DNA of 64,000 nt, taken from positions 558,001-622,000 of the forward strand of contig NZ_WIXJ01000001.1 in NCBI RefSeq assembly GCF_009617575.1. The letters run 5' to 3'. The stretch comes from Rhodocyclus gracilis (GTDB lineage Bacteria; Pseudomonadota; Gammaproteobacteria; Burkholderiales; Rhodocyclaceae). Position numbers and translations under genes: made by a program. Of this stretch, positions 49,601 to 57,617 are shown one piece after another; within the stretch, counting starts at the first letter, position 1, and every line of letters starts with the position of its first letter. The notes beneath the pieces were generated by a model. That model worked only from the letters and a program-made list of their open reading frames with translations, was not told where the DNA came from and searched no databases.

Positions 49601-50365
49601 GAGCAGTACGGAACTGTAGGCATTGACGTTGCCGGAGACCGTCGTCCCCGAACTGCGCAGGGCAATCCAGCTTCCGCTGCTGACGACATCGCCACTCACG
49701 GAATTGCCACTGCTCAGGTTGATCGAGCCCGCCGCGTTGATCGAGCCCGTCACCGTATCCCCTGAGCCCAGCGAAACATAGCCCGAGGTCGCCACCAGAT
49801 TACCGATGTAGTCGCTCCCCCCGCTATCCGAAATCGACGACGCCGTGATCGAGCCCGTCACGCTCGAGTACCACTGCGTCGAAAAATAACCACCCGCCGT
49901 GATGTCGCCGATGACGTTGCTGTTGTAGCCGAGCGAGATATTCCCCGTCGCCGACAACGCTGCGTTGACGTTGGCGTAGTTGTTTCCGGCGATGGTGTCA
50001 GCGGTGATGACAAAACCACTGGCCGTGCTACCGGTATTGATTTCGTTGCCGTTGAGCCAGAGCGTGCCGGAAACCGCCAGCGTCGTATTGGGGTTGCGGA
50101 CACTGATGCTGTCGTTCCAGTCCAGACTGAGACCAAAGGGGCAGGTGTAGCGGGTACTGCTGGACTGGTAGCACAAACTGGGCAACTTACCCGGCAAAAC
50201 GTAGTTGGTCGCCTGCGCGGCAAGCGGCGCGAACAGGACGAGGGCCAGCAGGGCGCCACGCACGCGCTGGCGCAGCCAGACGCCCAGACGCACCGTGCAG
50301 CGGATCGCGGCACACGACGCAGTCGCCGCGCGGCGCAGGGGAAAGGTGTCGGGAGTCAAGGGCAT
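46685..50365 (-). CDS. mshQ: Large exported MshQ/DUF6701 protein
   Basis: A 1226-aa protein with a signal peptide (hydrophobic core near residues 36-52, ending AAQA). Residues about 120-340 are a run of short repeated strands (GNISLGYNSNVIGDI, GSINAAGSINLSSGNSV, VTSTAGQVQINSSGASVGGN) that look like a polymer-forming beta-helix. Then comes an L-type-lectin-like domain (about 380-640: KIVVDFDYYVYGGSGADGLSVVFSD, GGWLAVGLDEYGNFSN). The C-terminal half is DUF6701, typical for MshQ. It could be the adhesive tip or a surface protein. Lacks a classical prepilin motif. Confidence 0.85.
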   Translation of the reverse strand: MPLTPDTFPLRRAATASCAAIRCTVRLGVWLRQRVRGALLALVLFAPLAAQATNYVLPGKLPSLCYQSSSTRYTCPFGLSLDWNDSISVRNPNTTLAVSGTLWLNGNEINTGSTASGFVITADTIAGNNYANVNAALSATGNISLGYNSNVIGDITAGGYFSTQWYSSVTGSITASSISDSGGSDYIGNLVATSGYVSLGSGDTVTGSINAAGSINLSSGNSVSGDVVSSGSWIALRSSGTTVSGNVNAYSSVLLESGATVGANVTSTAGQVQINSSGASVGGNVLAASDISLGSGDQVLGSVTSTGGNVILYSSSATVGKCVTASSSKSIYLGWAASVGGVCCLSGGTCGTSCVSNNSGQSMPSACQGSSNTCIVDSFASGTLNSSLWNALSISGGFTPAVANVSGSPRIRMTTNAGNESTMLQLKKWFPGAGNKIVVDFDYYVYGGSGADGLSVVFSDASVAPQPGGFGGSLGYASRDGSVNGFAGGWLAVGLDEYGNFSNNTEGRPGYPAGWSAPSGANSSAGFRANAVAVRGSGSGLNGYALLASTGTLTTPLWRSSNTSATSQHFRITIDHTNNVNAYVTVERDVSGGGSNYTTLIPKFDVLASGSGQAAVPQNWLVSFAGSTGTSNNYREIANLRICAPYVTDPGNSANAGAFDCLETGANVPWVATARHPLYTKLAGADFAIDIAALKSDGTLESNYVAAGGSSKYVKVELFDDTTPAATCSAYANPVAAQTVAFVSGNPSSAAGRTRTGAFSVSRAYAKLRCRVKECTDGTCGSFTSQAPACSTDQFAVRPGAVSLMTSASAAAPSATASPVIKAGAVFSLQAITSTSASDAYAGSLLQDGTKLSAQISTQATTQQSGGTVGTLTPTSLIANAAAVSATYSEVGYLYLAPGAFLDDSFTAVDSAQGDCVTDTTGNANLAVSVNAAGQYGCHIGNTAAVSLGRFIPDHFKTTTIEGCSAAPFTYSGQPFTVRIDALNATSANTLNYANAFANGVTLSDGSGSPSPGGFGATGSIPGTAFAGAAGAGQGFASVNTPTYTFSTTPTAPRTISVRATDNDAVSSAGFAEGNAHIRSGRLWLANAYGSELLDLPLTLEAQYWNAGGYYVTNRDDVCTSLAGSSIALSGYQQNLSACETYFVPATAQTAANGKFPLRLKAPGAGNSGSVALTVNTGAAASGQTCVSPTVSSATAGNVPWFGNVPTARATFGVRKTPLIYRRETY

Positions 50366-50371
50366 CGCGGA

Positions 50372-50926
50372 TCAGCAATCAAAGGGAGCGGCGGTGATGG
50401 TCGAATCGCGGCATTTCTCGACGCGCACGCGGGCTTCGCGCTCGATGGTCAGCGGCTGGCTCGCCGTGGCGCGGGCCGTTGCGGTGATCTCGAACACGCG
50501 CAGCGTCTTGCCACCCTCGGCATATGTCGTCGTCGCGCCGGGATACGGCGTGCAGCGCACCGATACCTGGTAGTCGGAGATCGTCGTGAGCACCGTCGGA
50601 TTGGTTGCAAAGCAACTCGGCAGGGCGGCCGAATCGCCGTTGGGGTCGAGCTGAAAAAGGCCCCACTCGACGCCGGCCTGTGCCGCCTGCAGGGCCCGAC
50701 TTCCTTGCACGTCCTGCGCGGCGGTCGTATTCGACGAACTGACGACTTGCGCCATGATCGCCGCCAGCGCCGCGAACAACAGCAGCAGAAAGATTGCCGA
50801 GATGATCGACACACCCCGCTGCGCGCGCCGGCGACCGACAAGGCGACGTCTCGGCGCAGCCGGCGACCGTGACGGGAGCATTGATGACAGCAGCGGCGGA
50901 GGCGACAGCGGCGACGACGTTCTCAT
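50372..50926 (-). CDS. mshP: MSHA biogenesis protein MshP
   Basis: A 184-aa minor pilin-like or PilX-type protein. A basic N-terminal stretch precedes the hydrophobic helix GVSIISAIFLLLLFAALAAIMAQVVSSSN, followed by QGSRALQAAQAGVEWGLF, a PilX-type mark. The G-V at the start of the helix is an imperfect prepilin site. The ATG at 50926 overlaps mshO by 4 nt. mshQ starts 6 bp after its stop. Confidence 0.82.
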   Translation of the reverse strand: MRTSSPLSPPPLLSSMLPSRSPAAPRRRLVGRRRAQRGVSIISAIFLLLLFAALAAIMAQVVSSSNTTAAQDVQGSRALQAAQAGVEWGLFQLDPNGDSAALPSCFATNPTVLTTISDYQVSVRCTPYPGATTTYAEGGKTLRVFEITATARATASQPLTIEREARVRVEKCRDSTITAAPFDC

Positions 50927-51843
50927 GGCGTATTCACCACATCGACCTGATGCAGGAGGGTAATGCTCTCGTTGTTGCGCGTCAGCGTCACGCGCATCGA
51001 CACCAGACCATTGCGCTGCAAGGCACCCGGCGCGTAGTTGAAGGTGCATGCGCTGACGCCGGCGACCACGACCGCCGAGCGCTCGGCCGTGCATCCGGCG
51101 TAGACGGGCAGACTGCCAAAGGCGCTGGGCTGCGTCGCCGCGAAGCCGTAGCACCAGTGCCGCCGAAGGGTGCCGAGATCGGGATTGGCGGCGTTGGGGG
51201 CGCATTCGAGCGTCACCGGGCCGCCGACGATATGAAAGCGATTCTGCGGCGAAGCAAAGGGAAACTGCGCGGCGCCAACGGCGTACGAGAGATTCGACAG
51301 CGTGCCGGTTTTGGTCAGCGCCCGCCGGGTGCTCGACGTCGCCGTACTGGAGTAGACGTCGGCGCCGGGGATGCCGAGGTTGAACACCACCAGCTGATCG
51401 CCGGCAGTCACCTGCACCGGCGGCCCGAAAACATCGAAGGAATTGTCGGTAGTAGACGTGAAATCGGCGGGATCGTCGCTGGCGCCGCCCCCCGGCTGCG
51501 CGCGGTAGCGGCCGGCGTCCTTCACCGGCACGAATTCGAGCATATTGCCGCCGGCGGAAAGACGCACGCTGTTGGGCAGCGCGGCCTGCAACTCACGCGC
51601 CATGCGCCGCAAGGCGGTATCGGCGGCGTCGGCAAGATCGGCGCGATTGGCGACATCGCTGTAACTGCTGATCTGCGTACGCGTAAACATGCCGACCAGC
51701 GCCAGCAAGATGCCGCTAATGGCGATGACGACGACCATTTCGATCAGCGTCACCCCACCCTGCCAGCGACGGAGGGCGAGCATTCTGCCGGCAGCCGTGC
51801 GGCGGCGAATCAGGCGGGCAGGATCAGAAGGCGCGCGGAGCAT
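50923..51843 (-). CDS. mshO: MSHA pilin-like protein MshO
   Basis: A 306-aa minor pilin with the prepilin site GGVTLIEMVVVIAISGILLALVGMF near residue 29-53, with Glu5 of the mature helix present. The C-terminal domain is large and beta-rich with several cysteines. It resembles PilW/GspJ-type minor pilins that prime pilus assembly. It overlaps mshD by 20 nt and mshP by 4 nt. Confidence 0.84.
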   Translation of the reverse strand: MLRAPSDPARLIRRRTAAGRMLALRRWQGGVTLIEMVVVIAISGILLALVGMFTRTQISSYSDVANRADLADAADTALRRMARELQAALPNSVRLSAGGNMLEFVPVKDAGRYRAQPGGGASDDPADFTSTTDNSFDVFGPPVQVTAGDQLVVFNLGIPGADVYSSTATSSTRRALTKTGTLSNLSYAVGAAQFPFASPQNRFHIVGGPVTLECAPNAANPDLGTLRRHWCYGFAATQPSAFGSLPVYAGCTAERSAVVVAGVSACTFNYAPGALQRNGLVSMRVTLTRNNESITLLHQVDVVNTP

Positions 51844-52423
51844 AGCGGAAGCGATACGTACTCAGACTGTAGTCGTCCTGGCCGGCATGCGACACCGTCA
51901 CCGTGACCCGCAGGGCGGCACCCGCGTCGGCAAGGCCGAAATCGCCGCCCGCCCGCGCCACGGCGACGCTGGCGGTGTATCCCGCCATGGCGAAATTGCC
52001 GGTGATGTCGTCGATATTGAGTTTGCTGAAGCCGCCGTAATCGGCGACGTTGTTGAACTGCGGCGCGTTATAGCGCGTCTCGTTGGTAGGCGAAGGCGTC
52101 GAGAGGGCGCCGCCGCCCTTGTCCTGCGAGGCAGCGGCACCGCCCGTGCACTGCGCGGTCGAGCTTGCCGTCGCCGCGTTGACATCGGCGGGGTCGCAAT
52201 AGGTGAACGGCTGATCGGCGGCCTCGCGCAGCACCGACTCGGCAATCGCCATCATCTGCTTGCGCACCATCGGATCGGCGCTGCCCCGCGTCAGCGAAGC
52301 AATGACCGACACCAAGCCGACGACGCCGACGCTGACGATCACCATAAAAATGATCAATTCGATAAGCGACAGCCCGCGCTGCCGGACACGCGGCGCACCG
52401 GGCAGGGCGGACTCAGTGCACAT
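51824..52423 (-). CDS. mshD: MSHA pilin-like protein MshD
   Basis: A 199-aa minor pilin with a prepilin motif RGLSLIELIIFMVIVSVGVVGLVSVIAS (helix from about residue 16), and the MVRKQMMAIAESVLREAADQPF segment typical of MshD/PilV. I chose the ATG at 52423, overlapping mshC by 11 nt. The downstream overlap with mshO suggests translational coupling. Confidence 0.83.
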   Translation of the reverse strand: MCTESALPGAPRVRQRGLSLIELIIFMVIVSVGVVGLVSVIASLTRGSADPMVRKQMMAIAESVLREAADQPFTYCDPADVNAATASSTAQCTGGAAASQDKGGGALSTPSPTNETRYNAPQFNNVADYGGFSKLNIDDITGNFAMAGYTASVAVARAGGDFGLADAGAALRVTVTVSHAGQDDYSLSTYRFRYAPRAF

Positions 52424-52919
52424 AGCCCGTCCCGTCCTCGATCGTGATGGCGAGATTCGCCGGCAAGCCCTGCACGGTGATGCTCTGCGCCGCACTGGCG
52501 TCGCCGAAAGGATTGAAGCTCAACCCGCTCGCGGGATAGGACGAAAAGGCCGCCGTGCCGTTCGCCGACACGAGCAAGGGGCTGCCGCCGGGTCCGGGCA
52601 AGGGAACACCTGCCGCGCAATCGGCGTCGCCAAAATTGGCGGCGATGCGGGCGGAGAGGGAATTCGCGGTAAAGGTGACGCAGACCAGTCGCCGGGCGGC
52701 GACGGCCGATTTTTGCGCATAGCGCAGGGCCGCCAGCGTTTCGTCGCGCAAGCCGCGCTCCTCGAAACCCGTACGACCGGTAAAGCGGGGTAAAACCAGC
52801 GCCGCGAGAATGCCGACGATGACCAGCGTGACAACGAGTTCAACCAGCGTGAAGCCGCGCGCGCGAGTGAAAAACGAGAACCCGGACGAACGACCGGGTT
52901 CTCGTCTGACGCGCGGCAC
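52413..52919 (-). CDS. mshC: MSHA pilin-like protein MshC
   Basis: A 168-aa GspH/FimT-like minor pilin with ARGFTLVELVVTLVIVGILAALVLPRF at residues 20-46. The only plausible start is the GTG at 52919, giving a 21-residue leader before the cleavage site. The codons for leader residues 5-16 form one perfect 12-bp hairpin followed by T residues, so translation and termination may interact here. No good ribosome-binding site is seen, which suggests lower expression than the pilin gene before it. Confidence 0.85.
   Translation of the reverse strand: MPRVRREPGRSSGFSFFTRARGFTLVELVVTLVIVGILAALVLPRFTGRTGFEERGLRDETLAALRYAQKSAVAARRLVCVTFTANSLSARIAANFGDADCAAGVPLPGPGGSPLLVSANGTAAFSSYPASGLSFNPFGDASAAQSITVQGLPANLAITIEDGTGYVH
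52871..52905 (-). terminator. Intra-operon terminator inside the start of mshC
   Basis: ACGAGAACCCGG at 52874-52885 pairs with CCGGGTTCTCGT at 52894-52905 (12 bp, 8-nt loop). On the minus strand it is followed by TTTT. It lies 66 bp after the stop of the mshA-like pilin and overlaps mshC leader codons. It could end most transcripts after the pilin gene. Confidence 0.8.
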
Positions 52920-52970
52920 CTGCCGAAAAAAAGGCGCGCGAATGGCTAACCCCTTTTTCTGGCGGGACGA

Positions 52971-53429
52971 TTAGCAACCGCTCGCGGTCGTCGTGTACGT
53001 CGGAGGCACGGTGGTCGAAGTCGCCGCTGCATAAACAACACCGCACGTGGAAGCATCCGGCGTAGCGCCCACCTTGTAAGCGATTCCCGGATGCGCCGTA
53101 GCCGTATCCGCGACCAACTTGTTGCCGTCAAGGTCCATCACCTTGACAAGATCACTAGACGTAGCAGCAAAACCGTAGGCGAGGTTAACCGTTGCAGCAC
53201 CAATCGTCAGAGAAGACGTCGCACTCGATGTGGAGCCCGCAGCAGCAGCCTTGGCGTAAATCAACGAATTGGCGGAGCGCATAGAACCCTCGGTCGCTTG
53301 CACAACCGAGGTGCGCGCGTCCTTGCTCAAGTCCAGAAATTTCGGCAGCGCCGTCGCAGCGAGAATGCCCAAAATGGCAATGACAACGATCAACTCAATC
53401 AGAGTGAAACCCTTTTGACTACTACTCAT
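52971..53429 (-). CDS. mshA: MSHA-type major pilin candidate
   Basis: A 152-aa type IV pilin-like protein with a short leader and the classical cleavage site: MSSSQKG then FTLIELIVVIAILGILAATALPKFLDL. The C-terminal domain is Ser/Thr/Ala-rich and has one Cys pair (STCGVVY and the final SGC) for the D-loop. The strong terminator that follows and the length fit the major subunit. It follows the larger pilin gene by 22 bp. Confidence 0.86.
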   Translation of the reverse strand: MSSSQKGFTLIELIVVIAILGILAATALPKFLDLSKDARTSVVQATEGSMRSANSLIYAKAAAAGSTSSATSSLTIGAATVNLAYGFAATSSDLVKVMDLDGNKLVADTATAHPGIAYKVGATPDASTCGVVYAAATSTTVPPTYTTTASGC

Positions 53430-53451
53430 GATGCCCTCCTTGTAAAAAAAC

Positions 53452-54018
53452 TCAGCAACCGGAAACCGTCAAACCACTAATCGTCGCGGCGATGTTGGGG
53501 CCTGTCGGCTGGGTGTAATTGAAGAAACACGTCGCGGCGTTGGTCGCCCCGACGACGCTGAACGTGGCAACGCCGCTAGCGGCGGTGTAGGTGTAGCCCT
53601 CGGCTTCGGTCTGCGCCTGCGTCGGCGTAAACGTGCCGGTGAGCCCCGCCGCCGAGAGGATGCCGGCAGCGCCGCCGTAAGGCGTCACCGCCGGATAGCC
53701 GTAGGCCATGGTGATCAGGCCGTTTTCGGAACAGACCGTACCGCTCGCGCCGATGTTGTTGTCGGCCTTGCTGCCGCCACCGGCGCAGTTGTCGGTGTCA
53801 GCCACACCGGCGCGCGACAGGGTCGTCGCGTGCACCAGCGCCGTCGCCGCCGCGACGCTGCCGCGCGCCGCTTGCAGCTTGGCGATGCGCGCGTCACGTT
53901 GCAGGTTGATGAAGCGGGGCAAGGCGACGGCCGCGAGAATACCGAGAATGATGACGACGACGATAAGCTCGATCAGCGTAAAGCCGTGCTGCCGTCCTGA
54001 TCGCGTGGGGTGGGTCAT
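53452..54018 (-). CDS. Second MSHA-type pilin
   Basis: A 188-aa pilin with QHG then FTLIELIVVVIILGILAAVALPRFINL. It is close to the 152-aa pilin in the N-terminal helix and ends with the same VSGC-type Cys, but has four Cys in all. It stands where Vibrio has mshB, so it may be MshB or a second MshA. Which one is the major subunit cannot be told from sequence alone. Confidence 0.83.
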   Translation of the reverse strand: MTHPTRSGRQHGFTLIELIVVVIILGILAAVALPRFINLQRDARIAKLQAARGSVAAATALVHATTLSRAGVADTDNCAGGGSKADNNIGASGTVCSENGLITMAYGYPAVTPYGGAAGILSAAGLTGTFTPTQAQTEAEGYTYTAASGVATFSVVGATNAATCFFNYTQPTGPNIAATISGLTVSGC

Positions 54019-54098
54019 GGAAGTCTCTTTCGTGATGATCGAAGGTCGTGCGGAAGGGTGAAATCGTTGGCGGCGGGAAAGGCGTCAGTATCGCACGC

Positions 54099-54545
54099 TC
54101 AGGGGGGGCCATCGTCGAGTCGCAGCAGGCCAACGCCCGCCAGGCGGGCCGCAGCGCCCGTCGCCTCGACACCGCGCACGAGGCGAAAACGCGCCTCGTT
54201 GCCGCGCCGGTAGCGATACACCAACTCGCCGCGACTGCGGTTGAAATACCAGACGCCGGTAGTCGACGCGGCGGGCGGCACGGCCAGTTCGCCAAGATAG
54301 GCGTCCGGCTGTCGCTGCACCCAGCGCAGGGGATTGTCGCTGGCCGGCAAGGCGCCGCCGACCAGTTCGTGATGCGCCAGATAGTCGAGCAATTCGACAC
54401 GCAGCGCCGCGACCTCCGTCTGCACGGCAGCCTCCTCGATCTGCACACGCGTTCGTTCGAGCGCCGGAAAGAGAAACGCCAGCAAGATGACGACGATGAG
54501 GATGAACACGGCCAGTTCGTATTTGCGGCGGTCGCTGGCGGGCAT
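54099..54545 (-). CDS. MshF-like pilus biogenesis protein
   Basis: A 148-aa protein with one N-terminal membrane helix (YELAVFILIVVILLAFLFPAL, residues 9-29) and a periplasmic part (HHELVGGALPASDNPLRWV, VWYFNRSRGELVYRYRRG). The position after mshG and the size match MshF of Vibrio; sequence identity was not tested. It lies 12 bp after mshG. Confidence 0.65.
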   Translation of the reverse strand: MPASDRRKYELAVFILIVVILLAFLFPALERTRVQIEEAAVQTEVAALRVELLDYLAHHELVGGALPASDNPLRWVQRQPDAYLGELAVPPAASTTGVWYFNRSRGELVYRYRRGNEARFRLVRGVEATGAAARLAGVGLLRLDDGPP

Positions 54546-54557
54546 GGGGCGTCTCCA

Positions 54558-55778
54558 TCAGCGTTTGAGGGCGACGCGGCCCAGATCCCACATCGGCAGG
54601 AAGACGCCGAGCGCCAGAATCAGCACGAGCACGCCGAGGACGACGATGAGGATCGGCTCGATCTGCTGGCCGAGCGTCTTCAGTTCGTATTCGACCTCCT
54701 GCTGATACATCTGACCGACTTCTTCCATCATGTCGTCGATGGCGCCCGACTCCTCGCCAACGGCGATCATCTGCAACACCACCGGCGTAAAAACACCGAC
54801 GCCCGCGGCCGCGCGCAGCACGCTTTCGCCGCGTTCGACACCCTCGCGCATGCCCTCGACGCGGCGGGCAATGAACGCGTTATCGACGGTCTGCGCCGAA
54901 TTCGACAAGGCCTGCATCACCGGCACGCCGCTCTTGGCACCCAGCGCGAAGCTGCGGGAAAAACGCGCCAGCGCGGCCTTGCGCAAGATCTTGCCGGCAA
55001 TCGGCAGGCGCAGCGAGATGCGATCCCAGGTGTAACGCCCGCCCACCGTGGCCCGCCAGCGGACGAAAGCGATACCACCGCCGATCACCGCCGCCAGCTG
55101 GATCGGCCAGGTCCGCACCATGAAGTCGGAGAAGCCGAGCAAGAGCCGCGTCATCAGCGGCAACTGCTCGCCAAAGCCCTGAAAAACCTTGGCAAACGAC
55201 GGGATGACGAAAATGTTGATGACGACAATCGCCACCGCCATGGCGATGAGCACGAACATCGGGTAGCGCAGCGCCGATTTCACCTGCTCGCGCATGTAGC
55301 GCTCGAACTCAAGGTGCTGGAAGAGGCGCAGGAAAATCTCGTCGAGCAGGCCGGTCGCTTCGCCGACACGCACCATCGACAGATAAAAGGGCGAGAACAC
55401 GCGCGGATGCCGCCCCATCGACGCCGACAGTTCACGCCCGGCCTCCAGGCTTTCGCGCAGGTCGAGAATCACCGCGCGCACGGCCGGATTGGTCGCCGAA
55501 TCCTGCAAACCGGAGAGCGCGCGCATGATCGGTACGCCAGCCTTGAGCAGCGTGTGCAGCTGGCGCGAGAAGAGCATCAGATCGATCTGGGTGACTTTCG
55601 GCCCAAACAGCCCGCCGCCGCTCGCCGCCGCCTTCTTCGCGCGTGTCGGGCGGATGTCGACCGGCGTCAGCCCCTGCCCGAGGAGAATGTCGGCAATGGC
55701 GCCGGCATTGGCGCCGTCGAGCACACCCTCGACCAGCTGGCCACCGGCGTTGCGTCCTTTGTAGGCAAAAGCGGGCAT
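54558..55778 (-). CDS. mshG: MSHA biogenesis platform protein MshG
   Basis: A GspF/PilC-type inner-membrane platform protein of 406 aa. It starts MPAFAYKGRNAGGQLVEGVLDG and has two T2SF domains (FSRQLHTLLKAGVPIMRAL near 71 and RFSRSFALGAKSGVPVMQAL near 275) separated by membrane helices, with the last helices at the C-terminus. The protein couples the MshE ATPase to pilin extraction from the membrane. Confidence 0.95.
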   Translation of the reverse strand: MPAFAYKGRNAGGQLVEGVLDGANAGAIADILLGQGLTPVDIRPTRAKKAAASGGGLFGPKVTQIDLMLFSRQLHTLLKAGVPIMRALSGLQDSATNPAVRAVILDLRESLEAGRELSASMGRHPRVFSPFYLSMVRVGEATGLLDEIFLRLFQHLEFERYMREQVKSALRYPMFVLIAMAVAIVVINIFVIPSFAKVFQGFGEQLPLMTRLLLGFSDFMVRTWPIQLAAVIGGGIAFVRWRATVGGRYTWDRISLRLPIAGKILRKAALARFSRSFALGAKSGVPVMQALSNSAQTVDNAFIARRVEGMREGVERGESVLRAAAGVGVFTPVVLQMIAVGEESGAIDDMMEEVGQMYQQEVEYELKTLGQQIEPILIVVLGVLVLILALGVFLPMWDLGRVALKR

Positions 55779-55806
55779 GGATCGTCAGCTCGGCAGGCGC
55801 ACAGGT

Positions 55807-57513
55807 TCAGTCATCGAACTGGTTGGTGACGCGCATCGCCTCGTCGATGGTCGTGCGCCCGGCGCAGGCCAGTCGCACGGCATCGCGGCGCAAGGTGTGC
55901 CCGGCCATCTGCCGCCGCGCCGCCTGCACAAAAACACCCACTTCGTCGCTGTTGATCGCCTCGACGAGCTCGTTGCTCATTTCGAGCATCTCGTAGATGC
56001 CGGTACGCCCCTGAAAGCCGGTGTTGCCGCAGTGCGAGCAACCTCGTCCGTACCGGAAAGTCTGCGCGTCGACGGTGTCGCCCAGCTCGCTGCGCAGCCA
56101 TTCGCGCTCGTGCGGCGCCGGCTGATAGGGGGCCGCGCAGTTGTCGCAGACCAGCCGCAACAGGCGTTGCGCCAGCACCATCTGCAAGGACAAGGCGACC
56201 ATGTAGCGCGGCACGCCCATGTCAAGCAGACGAATCGGCGTCGATACGACGTCGTTGGTGTGCAGGGTCGACAGCACCATATGCCCGGTAATGGCCGCCC
56301 GCATGCCGATCTCGGCGGTGGTGTCGTCGCGCATTTCGCCGACGAGGACGATATCGGGGTCCTGCCGCAAGGCCGAGCGCAGAACGCGCTCGAAGCCAAG
56401 ATCGATCTTGTCGTTGATCTGCACCTGATTGATGCCGGGCAGCCGGTATTCCACCGGGTCTTCGACGGTGATGATCTTCTTCTCGTCGGTATTGAGTTCG
56501 GCCAGGGCGGCGTAAAGCGTCGTCGTCTTGCCGCTGCCGGTCGGCCCGGTGACGAGCACCATGCCATTCTGCCGCCGGATCGCCCGACGCAGCCCGGCGA
56601 GCACCTCGGGCGGCAAACCAAGCCGATCCAGACCGAGCAGCCCGGTATTCTGGTTGAGCAGACGCATCACCACCGATTCGCCGTACTGCGTGGGCATCGT
56701 CGATATCCGCACATCGACCGGCGCGTTGCGCACCTTGATGACGAAACGGCCATCCTGCGGCAGACGCTTCTCGGAGATATCGAGGCCGGAGACCAGCTTC
56801 AGGCGCAGCGCCATCGCCGACGCGATCTTGGCGTCGGCCTCGGTCTGCAAATGCAGCACACCGTCGATACGAAAACGGATGCGCAGTGAATGCTCCTGCG
56901 GCTCGATGTGCACGTCGGAAGCGCGCAGGCGCAGCGCTTCGTCGAACACAGTCTGCAACAGTTTGACGACCGGCGCTTCCTCGGCACCGCTGCCGGTACC
57001 GAACATGTCGCCGAATTCGACGGGCGTATCGCCCAGTTCGGCAGTCAGCTCTTTTGCCAGCCCGGAGATTTCCTCCGTGCGCTGATAGACGCGGTCGATC
57101 AGCGCCAGCAGCTGCGTTTCGGTGACGACGGCCAGATCGATCTCGCGCCGCAGGATACGCGCCACCTCGTCGTAGGCCTGCAAATCGGTCGGATCGGCGA
57201 GCCCGACGCGCAGGCGACCGTCGTTTTCGGCGAGCACAATGGCGCGAAAACGCCGCGCCTGCGACTCGGGCAGCAAGCGCACCAGATCGGCGGAGGGATT
57301 GAAATTCTTGAAATCGACGAAGGGGATGCGCAGCTGCCGGGCGAGCGCCTGCGAAATCGCTTCTTCCGTGACGAACGCGCTATCAACGACAATACGACCG
57401 AGCTTGCGACCGCTGCGCTTTTGCTCATCGAGGGCGAAACGCAATTGTTCGCTGGTGAGCAGACCCTGTTGCATCAACAGGTCGCCTAAGCGAATCTTTT
57501 CCGGCCGCGCCAT
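55807..57513 (-). CDS. mshE: MSHA pilus assembly ATPase MshE
   Basis: A GspE/PilB-type secretion ATPase of 568 aa. The N-terminal MshEN domain (LGDLLMQQGLLTSEQL, about 1-110) is known in relatives to bind cyclic di-GMP. The ATPase has GPTGSGKTTTLYAAL (Walker A), the Asp box, VGEMRDDTTAEIG (Walker B), and GHMVLSTLHTNDVVSTP (His box). A C-terminal zinc site has CDNC and CSHC. I chose the ATG at 57513, preceded by GGAG. It is the first gene of the locus and diverges from trmL. Confidence 0.95.
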   Translation of the reverse strand: MARPEKIRLGDLLMQQGLLTSEQLRFALDEQKRSGRKLGRIVVDSAFVTEEAISQALARQLRIPFVDFKNFNPSADLVRLLPESQARRFRAIVLAENDGRLRVGLADPTDLQAYDEVARILRREIDLAVVTETQLLALIDRVYQRTEEISGLAKELTAELGDTPVEFGDMFGTGSGAEEAPVVKLLQTVFDEALRLRASDVHIEPQEHSLRIRFRIDGVLHLQTEADAKIASAMALRLKLVSGLDISEKRLPQDGRFVIKVRNAPVDVRISTMPTQYGESVVMRLLNQNTGLLGLDRLGLPPEVLAGLRRAIRRQNGMVLVTGPTGSGKTTTLYAALAELNTDEKKIITVEDPVEYRLPGINQVQINDKIDLGFERVLRSALRQDPDIVLVGEMRDDTTAEIGMRAAITGHMVLSTLHTNDVVSTPIRLLDMGVPRYMVALSLQMVLAQRLLRLVCDNCAAPYQPAPHEREWLRSELGDTVDAQTFRYGRGCSHCGNTGFQGRTGIYEMLEMSNELVEAINSDEVGVFVQAARRQMAGHTLRRDAVRLACAGRTTIDEAMRVTNQFDD

Positions 57514-57617
57514 CCACAAGCTCCAGTGACTTTATAAATACCCTCGCCAACGGTCTGATTCTAACCGAATCGACCCGGCGGCCGGTTTGTTTAACATGTT
57601 TTTACGGAAAGCGTCCC

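Noticed and set aside
47135-49765. 876-codon plus-strand open frame opposite mshQ
   Set aside because: Composition (Arg, Gly, Ala, Asp) is that of an antisense frame; MshQ on the other strand has a signal peptide and recognisable domains.
54048-55829. Very long plus-strand open frame opposite mshG and mshF
   Set aside because: Its product is rich in His, Arg and Gln with no family features, while the minus strand encodes clear T2SF and MshF-like proteins.
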